64,000 bases of DNA from Betaproteobacteria bacterium SCN1 (GTDB lineage Bacteria; Pseudomonadota; Gammaproteobacteria; Burkholderiales; Thiobacillaceae). The DNA lies in the NCBI GenBank assembly GCA_008923315.1, contig WBSF01000001.1, positions 248,001 through 312,000 of the forward strand. The letters run 5' to 3'. Both the position numbers and the translations under genes were made by a program. Positions within the stretch are counted from its first letter, which is position 1. The number at the start of each line of letters is the position of its first letter. The notes below the pieces were generated by a model. That model saw nothing but the letters and a program-made list of their open reading frames with translations. It was not told the DNA's origin and ran no database searches. Shown piece by piece: positions 27,301 through 35,196 of the stretch.

Positions 27301-27349
27301 GCGGGCCGTGGCGGATGGTGCGCGACCCGTTTTCCAGCAAGGTGCGTCC

Positions 27350-27733
27350 ATGAAATTCTGGACCGGCGTGATCACCGAAAAAGTGCAGGAATCGAAAGAC
27401 TTCTACGTGCGCCTGTTCGGCTGCGAGGTGCTGTACGAAGGTGAGGGCGGCTGGTTCGTCTTGCTGCGGCTGGGCGGCGGCGAGCTCGCTTTCATGAGGC
27501 CGGGGCTGGCATCGCAGGCCGAGATTTTCCGGCGACCATTCGCAGGGCAGGGCATGTGGGTGGCAGTGGAGGCCGACGACGTGGATCGCGAGTATGCACG
27601 CCTCCAGGCGCTCGGCGCGGAGATCGCCGTGGCGTTGCGCGACGAGCCCTGGGGCGACCGTCATTTCGTTGTCGTCGATCCGAACGGCATCGGCGTGGAC
27701 GTGGTGCAGCACGGTCATCCAGGCGCAGCCTGA
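27350..27733 (+). CDS. VOC-family protein
   Basis: A 127-residue glyoxalase/bleomycin-resistance-like protein: VQESKDFYVRLFGCEVLYEG at the N-terminus and EPWGDRHFVVVDPNGIGVDVVQH at the end. It is a single VOC module, so a homodimer would form the metal site. The start at 27350 is placed by homologous proteins, which begin MKFWT; there is only a weak ribosome site (AAGGTG) ahead. It lies between a DGPF gene and another VOC gene. Confidence 0.82.
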   Translation: MKFWTGVITEKVQESKDFYVRLFGCEVLYEGEGGWFVLLRLGGGELAFMRPGLASQAEIFRRPFAGQGMWVAVEADDVDREYARLQALGAEIAVALRDEPWGDRHFVVVDPNGIGVDVVQHGHPGAA

Positions 27734-27875
27734 AACCGGCCGTCAGGGGACCGCGCATGAAAATTCCGTTCGGCGTGTCGATTCGGGTGCGGTCCGTCCG
27801 TCGTGCTTGCAGGCTCCCCTCATCGGATTGCGATCCGGCGAGCGGGGAATTCCCGCACACACGCAAGGAGTGAAC

Positions 27876-28367
27876 ATGATGAGCACCCGCATCGCAAAGA
27901 ATACGATCTGTCTCTGGTTCGACGGCACGGCCGAAGCCGCCGCGCGGTTTTACGCCGAAACCTTTCCCGACTCCTCGGTCGACACGGTCTGGCGTGCGCC
28001 CGGCGATTTTCCGGGTGGCCGGGCTGGCGACGTGCTGACGGTCAGCTTTACCGTGCTGGGCATTCCCTGCCTGGGCCTGAACGGCGGGCCGGCATTCCGG
28101 CATAGCGAGGCGTTTTCCTTCCAGGTCGCCACCGCGGATCAGGCCGAGACCGATCGCTACTGGAACGCGATTGTCGGCAACGGGGGCGAGGAAAGCGACT
28201 GCGGCTGGTGCCGGGACCGATGGGGGCTGTCATGGCAGATCACCCCCACGGCATTGACCGAGGCGATTGCCGATCCCGATCCGGCCGCATCGAAGCGTGC
28301 CTTCGAGGCGATGATGACGATGAAGAAGATCGACGTGGCGGCCATCGAGGCCGCGCGCCGGGGTTGA
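27876..28367 (+). CDS. VOC-family protein, 3-demethylubiquinone-methyltransferase-like (PhnB type)
   Basis: A 163-residue protein with KNTICLWFDGTAEAAARFYA, a DSSV strand, PCLGLNGGPAF and CGWCRDRWGLSWQITP. This pattern is the group annotated as PhnB or 3-demethylubiquinone-9 3-methyltransferase; the methyltransferase name is historical and not supported by the fold. AAGGAG at 27865-27870 supports ATG 27876; a second ATG at 27879 is also possible. It is the third VOC gene of the island. Confidence 0.83.
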   Translation: MMSTRIAKNTICLWFDGTAEAAARFYAETFPDSSVDTVWRAPGDFPGGRAGDVLTVSFTVLGIPCLGLNGGPAFRHSEAFSFQVATADQAETDRYWNAIVGNGGEESDCGWCRDRWGLSWQITPTALTEAIADPDPAASKRAFEAMMTMKKIDVAAIEAARRG

Positions 28368-28400
28368 ACGGCACTTTGTGAACCCGAGGAAAGCCTACCG

Positions 28401-28817
28401 ATGAAAGTCACTGTAGAAACCACCGTCGCCGCGCCGATGGCCGAAGTCTGGCGCGCCTATATCACCCCGGAGGCCATCGTGCAGTGGAACGCCGCCTCGG
28501 ACGACTGGCATACCACCGCAGCCACGGTCGATCTGCGCGAGGGCGGCAAATTCTGCTCGCGCATGGAAGCCAGGGACGGCAGCCAGGGGTTCGATTTCGA
28601 GGGCGTCTACACGCTCATCGAGCCGCTGCGCCGGATCGAATATGCTTTCGGCGACCGCCATGCGCGCGTGGATTTCGACGAGACCGGGGCGGGTGTGCGG
28701 GTACGTGTCGAATTCGATCCCGAAACCGAATTCCCGGTCGAATACCAGCAGGCGGGCTGGCAGGCCATACTCGATAACTTTGCACGCTACGTCGCGGCGC
28801 AGCGCGCGCAGGCATGA
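28401..28817 (+). CDS. SRPBCC / AHSA1-like protein
   Basis: A 138-residue START-like protein with KVTVETTVAAPMAEVWRAYI, IVQWNAASDDWHT and a C-terminal GWQAILDNFARYV helix. These make the ligand-binding cavity of the AHSA1 group. Members are commonly found with DGPF and VOC genes. The ligand is unknown. Its stop overlaps the MATE pump start (ATGA at 28814), so translation is coupled and the pump may export whatever the island handles. Confidence 0.85.
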   Translation: MKVTVETTVAAPMAEVWRAYITPEAIVQWNAASDDWHTTAATVDLREGGKFCSRMEARDGSQGFDFEGVYTLIEPLRRIEYAFGDRHARVDFDETGAGVRVRVEFDPETEFPVEYQQAGWQAILDNFARYVAAQRAQA

Positions 28818-30217
28818 CGGCACTGACCGAAACGCCTTCGCTGTGGCAGGACCTGCGCGCCGCCCTGCGCGGCACCCGGGCCGATTACACGCGCATTCCG
28901 CTGAAGCGCGCGGTGTTCCTGCTGGCGATCCCGATGATGCTGGAGCTGGTGCTCGAATCGACCTTCGCAGTGGTCGACATCTTCTTCGTCGCCAAGCTCG
29001 GGGCGTCGGCGGTGGCCACGGTGGGGCTGACCGAAACCTATCTCTTCCTGCTGTATTCGGTGGCCATGGGGCTGGCGATGGCGGTCACCGCCATCGTCGC
29101 GCGGCGCATCGGCGAAAAGCGCGGGGACGATGCGGCGGTTTCGGCAGTGCAGGCGATCCTGCTGGCTGTGCTGATCGCGCTGCCGGTGAGTGTGGCGGGC
29201 ATCGTCTGGGCGCAGGACCTGCTGCGTCTGATGGGGGCGGATGCCTGGGCCGTCGAGCAGGGCTACCGCTACACCCAATGGATGCTGGGCGGCAACGCGG
29301 TGATCCTGCTGCTGTTCGTGATCAACGGCGTGTTCCGCGGGGCGGGCGACGCGGCGGCCGCGATGCGCGTGCTGTGGGTGGCCAATGCGATCAACATCGT
29401 CCTCGATCCCATCCTGATCTTCGGCCTGGGACCGGTTCCGGCGATGGGTATCGAAGGCGCGGCCATCGCCACCAACATCGGCCGCGGCACCGGCGTGGCA
29501 ATGCAGCTGTGGATTCTGGCGCGCGGCAGTGAACACCTGCGCGGCATTCTGGGCGCCCTGCGCTGGGATGGGCCGACGCTGTTCAACATCGCGCGCACCT
29601 CGATCGGCGGCATCGGCCAGATGCTGGTGGCGATGGCGGCGTGGGTGTTTCTGATGCGCATCCTCGCCAGCGTGTCGACCGAGGCGGTGGCGGGCGCAAC
29701 CATCGCCATGCGCGTGATGATGTTCACCCTGATGCCGGCCTGGGGCATGTCCAACGCGGCCGCCACGCTGGTCGGGCAGAATCTCGGCGCGGGCGAGGCG
29801 GCGCGCGCCGAAGCGGCCGTCTGGCGCATCGGCTGGATGAACATGGCGTTCACGCTCGCGGTATCGGTGGCGTTCTTCGTCTGGCACGACGCGATCGTCG
29901 GTTTCTTCACCGCCGACGCGACGGTGATCGCCATCGGCGGCGAATGGCTGTCCATCCTCGCGTATTCGTATTTCGTGTACGGCTGGTGGATGGTCGCGGT
30001 GCAGGCCTTCAACGGCGCAGGCGACACCATGACGCCGACCTGGATCAACCTGGTCTTTTTCTGGCTGATCCAGATTCCGCTGGCCTGGACGCTGGCGATT
30101 CCGCTGGGCTGGGCCGAATCGGGCGTGTTCTGGGGGGTGTTCATTTCCGAGACGGCGGTGGGCGTGTTCACGCTGTGGCTGTTTTCGCGCGGGCGCTGGA
30201 AGACGGTGCGGGTATGA
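28814..30217 (+). CDS. MATE-family efflux transporter
   Basis: A 467-residue membrane protein with about 12 helices and the MATE repeat layout ([23 protein letters not shown] in the first half, [23 protein letters not shown] in the second). MATE pumps expel cationic drugs or metabolites using Na+ or H+ gradients. An N-terminal extension of about 30 residues precedes the first helix. It overlaps the SRPBCC gene by four bases, and the next gene follows after 50 bases. Confidence 0.87.
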   Translation: MTALTETPSLWQDLRAALRGTRADYTRIPLKRAVFLLAIPMMLELVLESTFAVVDIFFVAKLGASAVATVGLTETYLFLLYSVAMGLAMAVTAIVARRIGEKRGDDAAVSAVQAILLAVLIALPVSVAGIVWAQDLLRLMGADAWAVEQGYRYTQWMLGGNAVILLLFVINGVFRGAGDAAAAMRVLWVANAINIVLDPILIFGLGPVPAMGIEGAAIATNIGRGTGVAMQLWILARGSEHLRGILGALRWDGPTLFNIARTSIGGIGQMLVAMAAWVFLMRILASVSTEAVAGATIAMRVMMFTLMPAWGMSNAAATLVGQNLGAGEAARAEAAVWRIGWMNMAFTLAVSVAFFVWHDAIVGFFTADATVIAIGGEWLSILAYSYFVYGWWMVAVQAFNGAGDTMTPTWINLVFFWLIQIPLAWTLAIPLGWAESGVFWGVFISETAVGVFTLWLFSRGRWKTVRV

Positions 30218-30267
30218 GTCCCAGGTCCGGTCTGCGAACCTGGTTTTCTGACGGAAAGGAAAAGACG

Positions 30268-31380
30268 ATGCCGCGAATTCGTGTACTGGTGGGCACCCGC
30301 AAGGGCGCGTTCATTCTGACCTCCGATGCGGGCCGTCGCGACTGGGCCGTTGCGGGGCCGTTCTTCGGCGGCTGGGAAATCTTCCATATGGCCGGCTCGC
30401 CGGCCGATCCCGACCGGCTCTACGCTTCGCAGAGCTCGGGCTGGTTCGGCCAGGTGATCCAGCGTTCGGACGATGGCGGATTGAGCTGGAACCCGGTCGG
30501 CAACGATTTCGCGTACACCGGCAGTCCGGGCACGCATCTGTACTACGACGGCACGGACAGGCCCTGGGCCTTCAAGCGCGTCTGGCATCTGGAGCCGTCG
30601 CCGTCCGATCCGGATACGGTGTACGCCGGCGTGGAGGATGCTGCCCTGTTTCGTTCCACCGACGGTGGCGCGACCTGGCAGGAGCTGCCGGCGCTGCGCG
30701 AACAGCAGGGGGCGAAATGGATGCCGGGCGCGGGCGGCATGTGCCTGCACACCATCCTGCTCGATCCGACCGACCCGCAGCGGCTGTATGTCGCGATCTC
30801 GGCTGCCGGAGCCTTTCGCAGCGACGACGGCGGCGCGTCGTGGCGGCCGATCAACCGCGGCCTGCATTCGCAGTACATCCCCGACCCCGAAGCCGAAGTG
30901 GGCCATTGCGTGCACCGTATCGCGATGCACCCGGCGCGGCCCGGCACGCTCTTCATGCAGAAGCACTGGGACGTGATGCGCAGCGACGACGCCGGGGACA
31001 GCTGGTTCGAGGTCAGCGGCAACCTGCCGAGCGACTTCGGCTTTGCGATGGCGGTGCATGCGCACGAGCCGGACACGGTCTACGTCGTGCCGATCCAGAG
31101 CGATGCCGAACACTATCCGCCCGAAGGCAGGCTGCGCGTGTACCGCAGCCGCCAGGGCGGGCAGGCATGGGATGCACTTACTGAGGGCCTGCCGCAGCAG
31201 CACTGTTATGTGAACGTGCTGCGCGATGCGATGGCAGTCGATACGTTGCCCGAATGCGGCGTTTATTTCGGCACCACCGGCGGACAGGTCTACGTCTCGG
31301 CGGATGCGGGCGACCACTGGCAGGCCATCGTGCGCGACCTGCCGGCCGTGCTCTCCGTCAGCGTGCAGACGCTGTCCTGA
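30268..31380 (+). CDS. BNR/Asp-box beta-propeller protein (sialidase-fold)
   Basis: A 370-residue predicted beta-propeller with at least five Asp-box-like repeats ([40 protein letters not shown]). No signal peptide is present, so it is cytoplasmic, and the catalytic Arg triad of true sialidases is not evident. Annotation as exo-alpha-sialidase would be misleading. It is followed one base later by a MoaD-like protein ending in Gly-Gly, a pairing that suggests a shared function. ATG 30268 follows AAAGGAAA. Confidence 0.8.
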   Translation: MPRIRVLVGTRKGAFILTSDAGRRDWAVAGPFFGGWEIFHMAGSPADPDRLYASQSSGWFGQVIQRSDDGGLSWNPVGNDFAYTGSPGTHLYYDGTDRPWAFKRVWHLEPSPSDPDTVYAGVEDAALFRSTDGGATWQELPALREQQGAKWMPGAGGMCLHTILLDPTDPQRLYVAISAAGAFRSDDGGASWRPINRGLHSQYIPDPEAEVGHCVHRIAMHPARPGTLFMQKHWDVMRSDDAGDSWFEVSGNLPSDFGFAMAVHAHEPDTVYVVPIQSDAEHYPPEGRLRVYRSRQGGQAWDALTEGLPQQHCYVNVLRDAMAVDTLPECGVYFGTTGGQVYVSADAGDHWQAIVRDLPAVLSVSVQTLS

Positions 31381-31381
31381 G

Positions 31382-31702
31382 ATGGCCGTGCAGACCGGCC
31401 CGGCCACGGTGCGCGTCGTGCTGCCATATCCCCTGTACACGCTCGCGCAGTGTGCCGCCGAGCTCACGCTGCATGTACCGCGCCCGGTGACCCTGACGCG
31501 TGTGATCGACGCCCTGGAAGCGGCCCATCCGCGTCTGGCCGGCGCCGTGCGCGACCGCGCCACCGGCCGGCGGCGTCCGCTGGTGCGCTTCTATGCCTGC
31601 CAGCGCGATCTGTCGAATCTCGATCCGGGCGACGATCTGCCAGATGCGGTGGCCGAAGGCCGCGAGCCATTGCTGGTCGTCGGCGCGATCGCGGGCGGAT
31701 GA
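31382..31702 (+). CDS. MoaD/ThiS-like ubiquitin-fold protein
   Basis: A 106-residue beta-grasp protein ending in AIAGG, the C-terminal diglycine that in MoaD and ThiS is adenylated and thiocarboxylated. Other family features include the LTRVIDALEAAHP helix and the PLLVVGAIAGG end. No MoaE, ThiG or E1-like MoeB gene is near. It starts one base after the BNR protein stop, so the two are almost certainly co-translated. Whether it donates sulfur or acts as a protein modifier is not known. Confidence 0.78.
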   Translation: MAVQTGPATVRVVLPYPLYTLAQCAAELTLHVPRPVTLTRVIDALEAAHPRLAGAVRDRATGRRRPLVRFYACQRDLSNLDPGDDLPDAVAEGREPLLVVGAIAGG

Positions 31703-31744
31703 GCTGCAGCCCGGCCGGATGGATTGATATGACAAGGAGACCGC

Positions 31745-32119
31745 ATGAAATTCCTGTGCCTGATCTGTGCCGAGCAGATGATGGAAGATCTGGCGCCCGC
31801 CGACCGTGCGGCGCATTTTGGCGAGTACGCCGTCTTCACCGAAGCGATCCGGCGCGAGGGGCATTTCGTCTCCGCCAACCGTCTGTTGCCGGCGGCCACG
31901 GCGAAGACGGTGCGTGTGCGCGACGGCCAGGCGAAGGTGACCGACGGCCCTTTTGCCGAGACGCGCGAACTGGTCGGCGGCTATTACCTCATCGAGGCGC
32001 AGGACATGGATGCCGCGCTGGCCGTCGCCGCGCGCATCCCCGGCGCGCAGCGCGGCTGCGTCGAGGTCCGCCCGCTGGCCGACGATCCGCAGACGCGGGC
32101 GCTGGGGCTGGACGGCTGA
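31745..32119 (+). CDS. YCII-related (DGPF domain) protein
   Basis: A 124-residue protein, MKFLCLICAE at the start and VTDGPFAETRELVGGYYLIE as the core. It is the third DGPF protein of the island and is similar in length to the one at 26944. AAGGAGA lies just ahead of the start. Proteins of this kind usually accompany ECF42 sigma factors, but none is encoded within the window. Function unknown. Confidence 0.85.
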   Translation: MKFLCLICAEQMMEDLAPADRAAHFGEYAVFTEAIRREGHFVSANRLLPAATAKTVRVRDGQAKVTDGPFAETRELVGGYYLIEAQDMDAALAVAARIPGAQRGCVEVRPLADDPQTRALGLDG

Positions 32120-32199
32120 TACGGGAAACGGCCCGGTCTCGCCGGGCTGCGAGACGGTTTTTATCCCGCACGGAAGTCAGACAGTAAAGGAGACCGAGC

Positions 32200-32601
32200 A
32201 TGGTCAGGCAAATCTTCGTCAATCTGCCCGTCGCCGACCTGAAGGCGTCCATCGCCTTCTTCACCCGGCTGGGCTTTGCGTTCAACCCCGATTTCACCGA
32301 CGACACGGCCACCTGCATGATCGTAGGCGAAACCATCTTCGCCATGCTGCTCACCCGCGAACGTTTCGCCGGCTTCGCGCCGCATCCGCCGGCCGACGCC
32401 CGCGCGACGACCGAGGTGCTGCTGGCGTTGCAGCTCGAATCGCGCGAAGCCGTGGACGCGATGGTGAAAGCGGCCGTGAGCGGCGGCGGCAACACCTACA
32501 GCGCGCCGCAGGATCACGGTTTCATGTACCAGCACGGCTTTCAGGACCTGGACGGACACGTCTGGGAAGTGTTCCGGATGAACACCCGGCAAGGAGAATG
32601 A
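32200..32601 (+). CDS. VOC-family protein
   Basis: A 133-residue glyoxalase/bleomycin-resistance-like protein: NLPVADLKASIAFFTRLGFAF and DHGFMYQHGFQDLDGHVWEVF. AAAGGAGA precedes ATG 32200. It is the fourth VOC protein of the island and ends one base before the DUF1428 start, so the two are co-translated. The lactoylglutathione-lyase name often given to this subgroup is not supported by any specific residue here. Confidence 0.83.
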   Translation: MVRQIFVNLPVADLKASIAFFTRLGFAFNPDFTDDTATCMIVGETIFAMLLTRERFAGFAPHPPADARATTEVLLALQLESREAVDAMVKAAVSGGGNTYSAPQDHGFMYQHGFQDLDGHVWEVFRMNTRQGE

Positions 32602-32602
32602 G

Positions 32603-32974
32603 ATGGCCTATGTCGATGGTTATGTGCTGCCGGTGCCTGTGGCGAAGCTCGCCGCCTACCGTCGTCTTGCGCGCAAGGCCGGCAAGGTCTGGATCGAGCA
32701 CGGCGCACTCGAAGTCCACGAATGCGTCGCCGACGATGTGCAGTCGGGGAAACATACCTCGTTTCCGCAGGCGGTGAAGCTGAAGGCGGACGAGGTGGTG
32801 GTGTTTTCGTGGATCGTCTACCGGTCGCGCAAGGACCGCGACCGCGTGAATGCGGCGGTGATGGCCGACCCGCGCATGGCCATGATGGAAACGACCGATC
32901 CGGCCGACTGGCCTTTCGACGGCAAGCGCATGTTCTGGGGCGGGTTCAAACCCGTGGTGAGCCTGATGCGCTGA
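32603..32974 (+). CDS. DUF1428 family protein
   Basis: A 123-residue protein, MAYVDGYVLPVPVAKLAAYR at the start and DGKRMFWGGF near the end, both hallmarks of DUF1428 (YbaA-like). These are ferredoxin-like-fold proteins of unknown function frequently clustered with VOC and DGPF genes. AAGGAG lies just ahead. It is the last gene of the island; the control region of the FAD/multihaem operon begins within 50 bases of its stop. Confidence 0.87.
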   Translation: MAYVDGYVLPVPVAKLAAYRRLARKAGKVWIEHGALEVHECVADDVQSGKHTSFPQAVKLKADEVVVFSWIVYRSRKDRDRVNAAVMADPRMAMMETTDPADWPFDGKRMFWGGFKPVVSLMR

Positions 32975-33019
32975 GCCATGTCCCTGTCGTCGCGCGCTTG
33001 CGGCGCAGGGCGGCGAAAG

Positions 33020-33036
33020 TGCACGCGTATGGTGCG
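33020..33036 (+). promoter_or_regulatory. NtrC-like enhancer site of the FAD/multihaem operon
   Basis: TGCAC-N7-GTGCG, nine of ten consensus bases. A weaker copy, CGCAT-N7-GTGCG, lies at 33054-33070. Both are 60-110 bases upstream of the -24/-12 promoter, the usual enhancer distance. Confidence 0.65.
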
Positions 33037-33129
33037 CCGTGGCCCGGCGATGGCGCATGCGTGCGGTGCGCCATCGCCCCGACGGGGCCGCATCCCCCTG
33101 AATGACGGGAATTACAGCGACCATGCGCC

Positions 33130-33145
33130 TGGCACGCTAGGTGCT
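33130..33145 (+). promoter_or_regulatory. Sigma-54 (-24/-12) promoter of the FAD/multihaem operon
   Basis: TGGCACGCTAGGTGCT: a perfect -24 box, exact spacing, and a -12 box with one mismatch (GTGCT for TTGCT). The predicted start near 33156 places the two leader hairpins at the beginning of the transcript. Confidence 0.75.
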
Positions 33146-33161
33146 TGAATCGGTGTGCCGA

Positions 33162-33199
33162 CCGGCAAGGTTGCCGGGCCGGCAAGGACAACGGTGTCC
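33162..33199 (+). promoter_or_regulatory. ANTAR-target tandem hexaloop hairpins
   Basis: Hairpin 1 is CCGGC-AAGGTT-GCCGG (33162-33177). Hairpin 2 is GGAC-AACGGT-GTCC (33186-33199). Each loop has six bases with A at position 1 and G at position 4, the documented recognition pattern of ANTAR antiterminators. The 3' half of hairpin 2 is also the 5' arm of the terminator at 33191, so the two structures exclude each other. NasT at 43320-43883 is the obvious partner. Confidence 0.8.
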
Positions 33200-33230
33200 C
33201 GGGCGCAATGCGCCGGGACACCGTTTTTTT
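33191..33230 (+). terminator. Leader (attenuator) intrinsic terminator
   Basis: ACGGTGTCCCGG (33191-33202) pairs with CCGGGACACCGT (33213-33224), followed by seven T. It lies between the sigma-54 promoter and the first gene, so it must be overcome for expression. Confidence 0.88.
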
Positions 33231-33249
33231 ATTTCCGTTCGATGGACGC

Positions 33250-35196
33250 ATGGCGCAAATCGCACATCACGATGCCCCGCGAGTAATCGTAGGGGCCGGG
33301 CCGGTCGGTGTACGCATGGCGATCGAGCTGCGCCGCGCGCTGCCCGATGCACCCATCGTGCTCTACGGCGACGAGCCCTGGCGGCCTTACAACCGGGTGC
33401 GGCTTTCGGCGCTGCTCGCAGGCGAGGCCGACTGGTCGGATTTCACGACCGGGCTGGACGTGCCCGATACCGTCGAGACGCGTTACGGCATGCGCGTCGC
33501 GCGCATCGAGCCCGAGGCGCAACAGCTCGTCGATGCGGCCGGCCGCGTGCAGGCGTATGCCAGCCTGGTCCTTGCGACCGGTTCGCGCGCCCATGTGCCC
33601 GAGATTCCCGGTACCGGACTGGCCGGCGTGTTCGTGTTCCGCGATCTGGCGGACGCAGCCGCCTTGCAGGCCCGGCTCGTACGCAGCCGTCGCGTCGCGG
33701 TGATCGGCGGCGGTCTGCTCGGTCTGGAAACCGCGCGTGCGCTGCACCGCTATCGCACCGAAATCGTGGTGGTCGAACATCATCCGCGCCTGATGCCGAA
33801 TCAGCTCGACGCGACGGCCGCCGCGCGCATGCGCGCGCGCGTCGAGTCGGCCGGCATCGAGGTCGTCGTCGACGACGGCCCGATGGCGGTGCTGGGAGCG
33901 GGACGCGTGGCGGGTCTGCGGCTGCGCAGCGGGCGCATCCTCGAATGCGACACGGTGGTGTTCGCGGCGGGCATTCGCCCCCGCATCGAGCTCGCGCGCG
34001 ATGCGGGGCTGGTGTTTCAGCGCGGGATCGCGGTCGACGACCAGCTGCGCACCAGCGCGCCCGGCATCTATGCGGTCGGCGAGTGTGCGCAGCACCGTGA
34101 CCGCGTATACGGGCTGGTCGCGCCCGGTTTCGAGCAGGCGGCGGTGGCGGCGCGTGCGATCGCGGGCGAAGCCGTGCGCTACGCGGGGTCGCTGTCCGCC
34201 ACCCGGCTCAAGGTCGCGCGCTGGCCGGTATTCAGCATGGGCGAAGTGGCGGCCTGGGAATTGCCCGACCTGACGCGTGTGCAGACGTACGAAACGGACG
34301 CGGTCTATCGCAAGCTCGTCGTGCGGCGCGGGCGTCTGGTGGGCGCACTTGCGCTGGGCGAATGGGCGGCCCTGTCGCGCGTCCAGGAGGCGGTGCAGCA
34401 TCAGCGGCGCCTCTGGCCCTGGCAGCGCGCGCGCTTTGCGCGCGAAGGCGAACCGTGGCCGACGGGGGCAAGCGACGTGTCCGCCTGGCCGGCCGAGGCC
34501 ACGGTATGCAACTGTACCGGTGTGACGCGCGGCCAGATATCCGATGCTGTCGCGGCAGGCTGCCTCACCGTTGCGGCCGTCGCCGCGCGCACCGGCGCAT
34601 CCGGCGTGTGCGGCAGTTGCCGGCCGCTGGTCGAGTCGCTCGTCGGCGCAGCCGGTCCGCGCGAGGCCATGCCGCTGGCGCGCCGCCTTGCCTGGCTCGC
34701 CGCATTCGCGCTCGGCCTCGCATTGCTGTTCGCGCAGCCTTTCAACGTGCCCTACGCCAATACCGAAGCGCTCGTGTGGCATTGGGACCGCCTGTGGCGC
34801 GACGGCCTGGTCAAGCAGATCAGCGGCTACAGCCTGCTGGCGCTGGCGGCGCTGCTGGCGCTGATCGGCCTGCGCAAGCGCTGGAAGCGCCTCACGCTGC
34901 TGGCTTTCGTCCACTGGCGCTGGCTCCACGCGGGCATCGGCGCATTGGCGCTGCTCGTACTGTGGGCGCACACCGGCGGGCGTGTCGGCACCGGGCTCAA
35001 TCGCTGGCTTGCGCTCACCATGCTGGGCGCTGCGCTCACCGGCATCGGCCTCGCACTCTTCCTGGCGCGCGAGCATCGCCTGGCGCCGGCCCGTTCGGCC
35101 GCTCTGCGCCCGACGCTGCAGTGGATGCACTGGCTGCTGCTGTGGCCGCTGCCGACCCTGCTCGGCTTCCATATTCTCAAGGTGTACTGGTTCTGA
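33250..35196 (+). CDS. NirB/NasC-like FAD oxidoreductase with BFD [2Fe-2S] domain fused to a di-haem-type membrane domain
   Basis: A 648-residue fusion. Residues 1-400 resemble the FAD/NAD(P)H half of NirB and NasC (VIVGAGPVG and VIGGGLLGLE Rossmann loops). A BFD [2Fe-2S] domain has C420, C422, C454 and C457. Residues 474-648 form five helices; two of them carry HX13H pairs (H560/H574 and H627/H641), the arrangement that binds two stacked b haems in ferric reductases and NADPH oxidases. It would carry electrons from NAD(P)H across the membrane. The start at 33250 has no clear ribosome site. Its stop overlaps the multihaem cytochrome start. Confidence 0.8.
   Translation: MAQIAHHDAPRVIVGAGPVGVRMAIELRRALPDAPIVLYGDEPWRPYNRVRLSALLAGEADWSDFTTGLDVPDTVETRYGMRVARIEPEAQQLVDAAGRVQAYASLVLATGSRAHVPEIPGTGLAGVFVFRDLADAAALQARLVRSRRVAVIGGGLLGLETARALHRYRTEIVVVEHHPRLMPNQLDATAAARMRARVESAGIEVVVDDGPMAVLGAGRVAGLRLRSGRILECDTVVFAAGIRPRIELARDAGLVFQRGIAVDDQLRTSAPGIYAVGECAQHRDRVYGLVAPGFEQAAVAARAIAGEAVRYAGSLSATRLKVARWPVFSMGEVAAWELPDLTRVQTYETDAVYRKLVVRRGRLVGALALGEWAALSRVQEAVQHQRRLWPWQRARFAREGEPWPTGASDVSAWPAEATVCNCTGVTRGQISDAVAAGCLTVAAVAARTGASGVCGSCRPLVESLVGAAGPREAMPLARRLAWLAAFALGLALLFAQPFNVPYANTEALVWHWDRLWRDGLVKQISGYSLLALAALLALIGLRKRWKRLTLLAFVHWRWLHAGIGALALLVLWAHTGGRVGTGLNRWLALTMLGAALTGIGLALFLAREHRLAPARSAALRPTLQWMHWLLLWPLPTLLGFHILKVYWF

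Noticed and set aside
30268..31380. Calling the BNR protein a sialidase
   Set aside because: Asp-boxes occur in many propellers; no secretion signal and no clear catalytic Arg/Tyr set are present.
33191..33230. Strong terminator read as the end of the DUF1428 operon only
   Set aside because: A sigma-54 promoter and two hexaloop hairpins lie between DUF1428 and this terminator, and the second hairpin shares its 5' arm, so attenuation explains it better.
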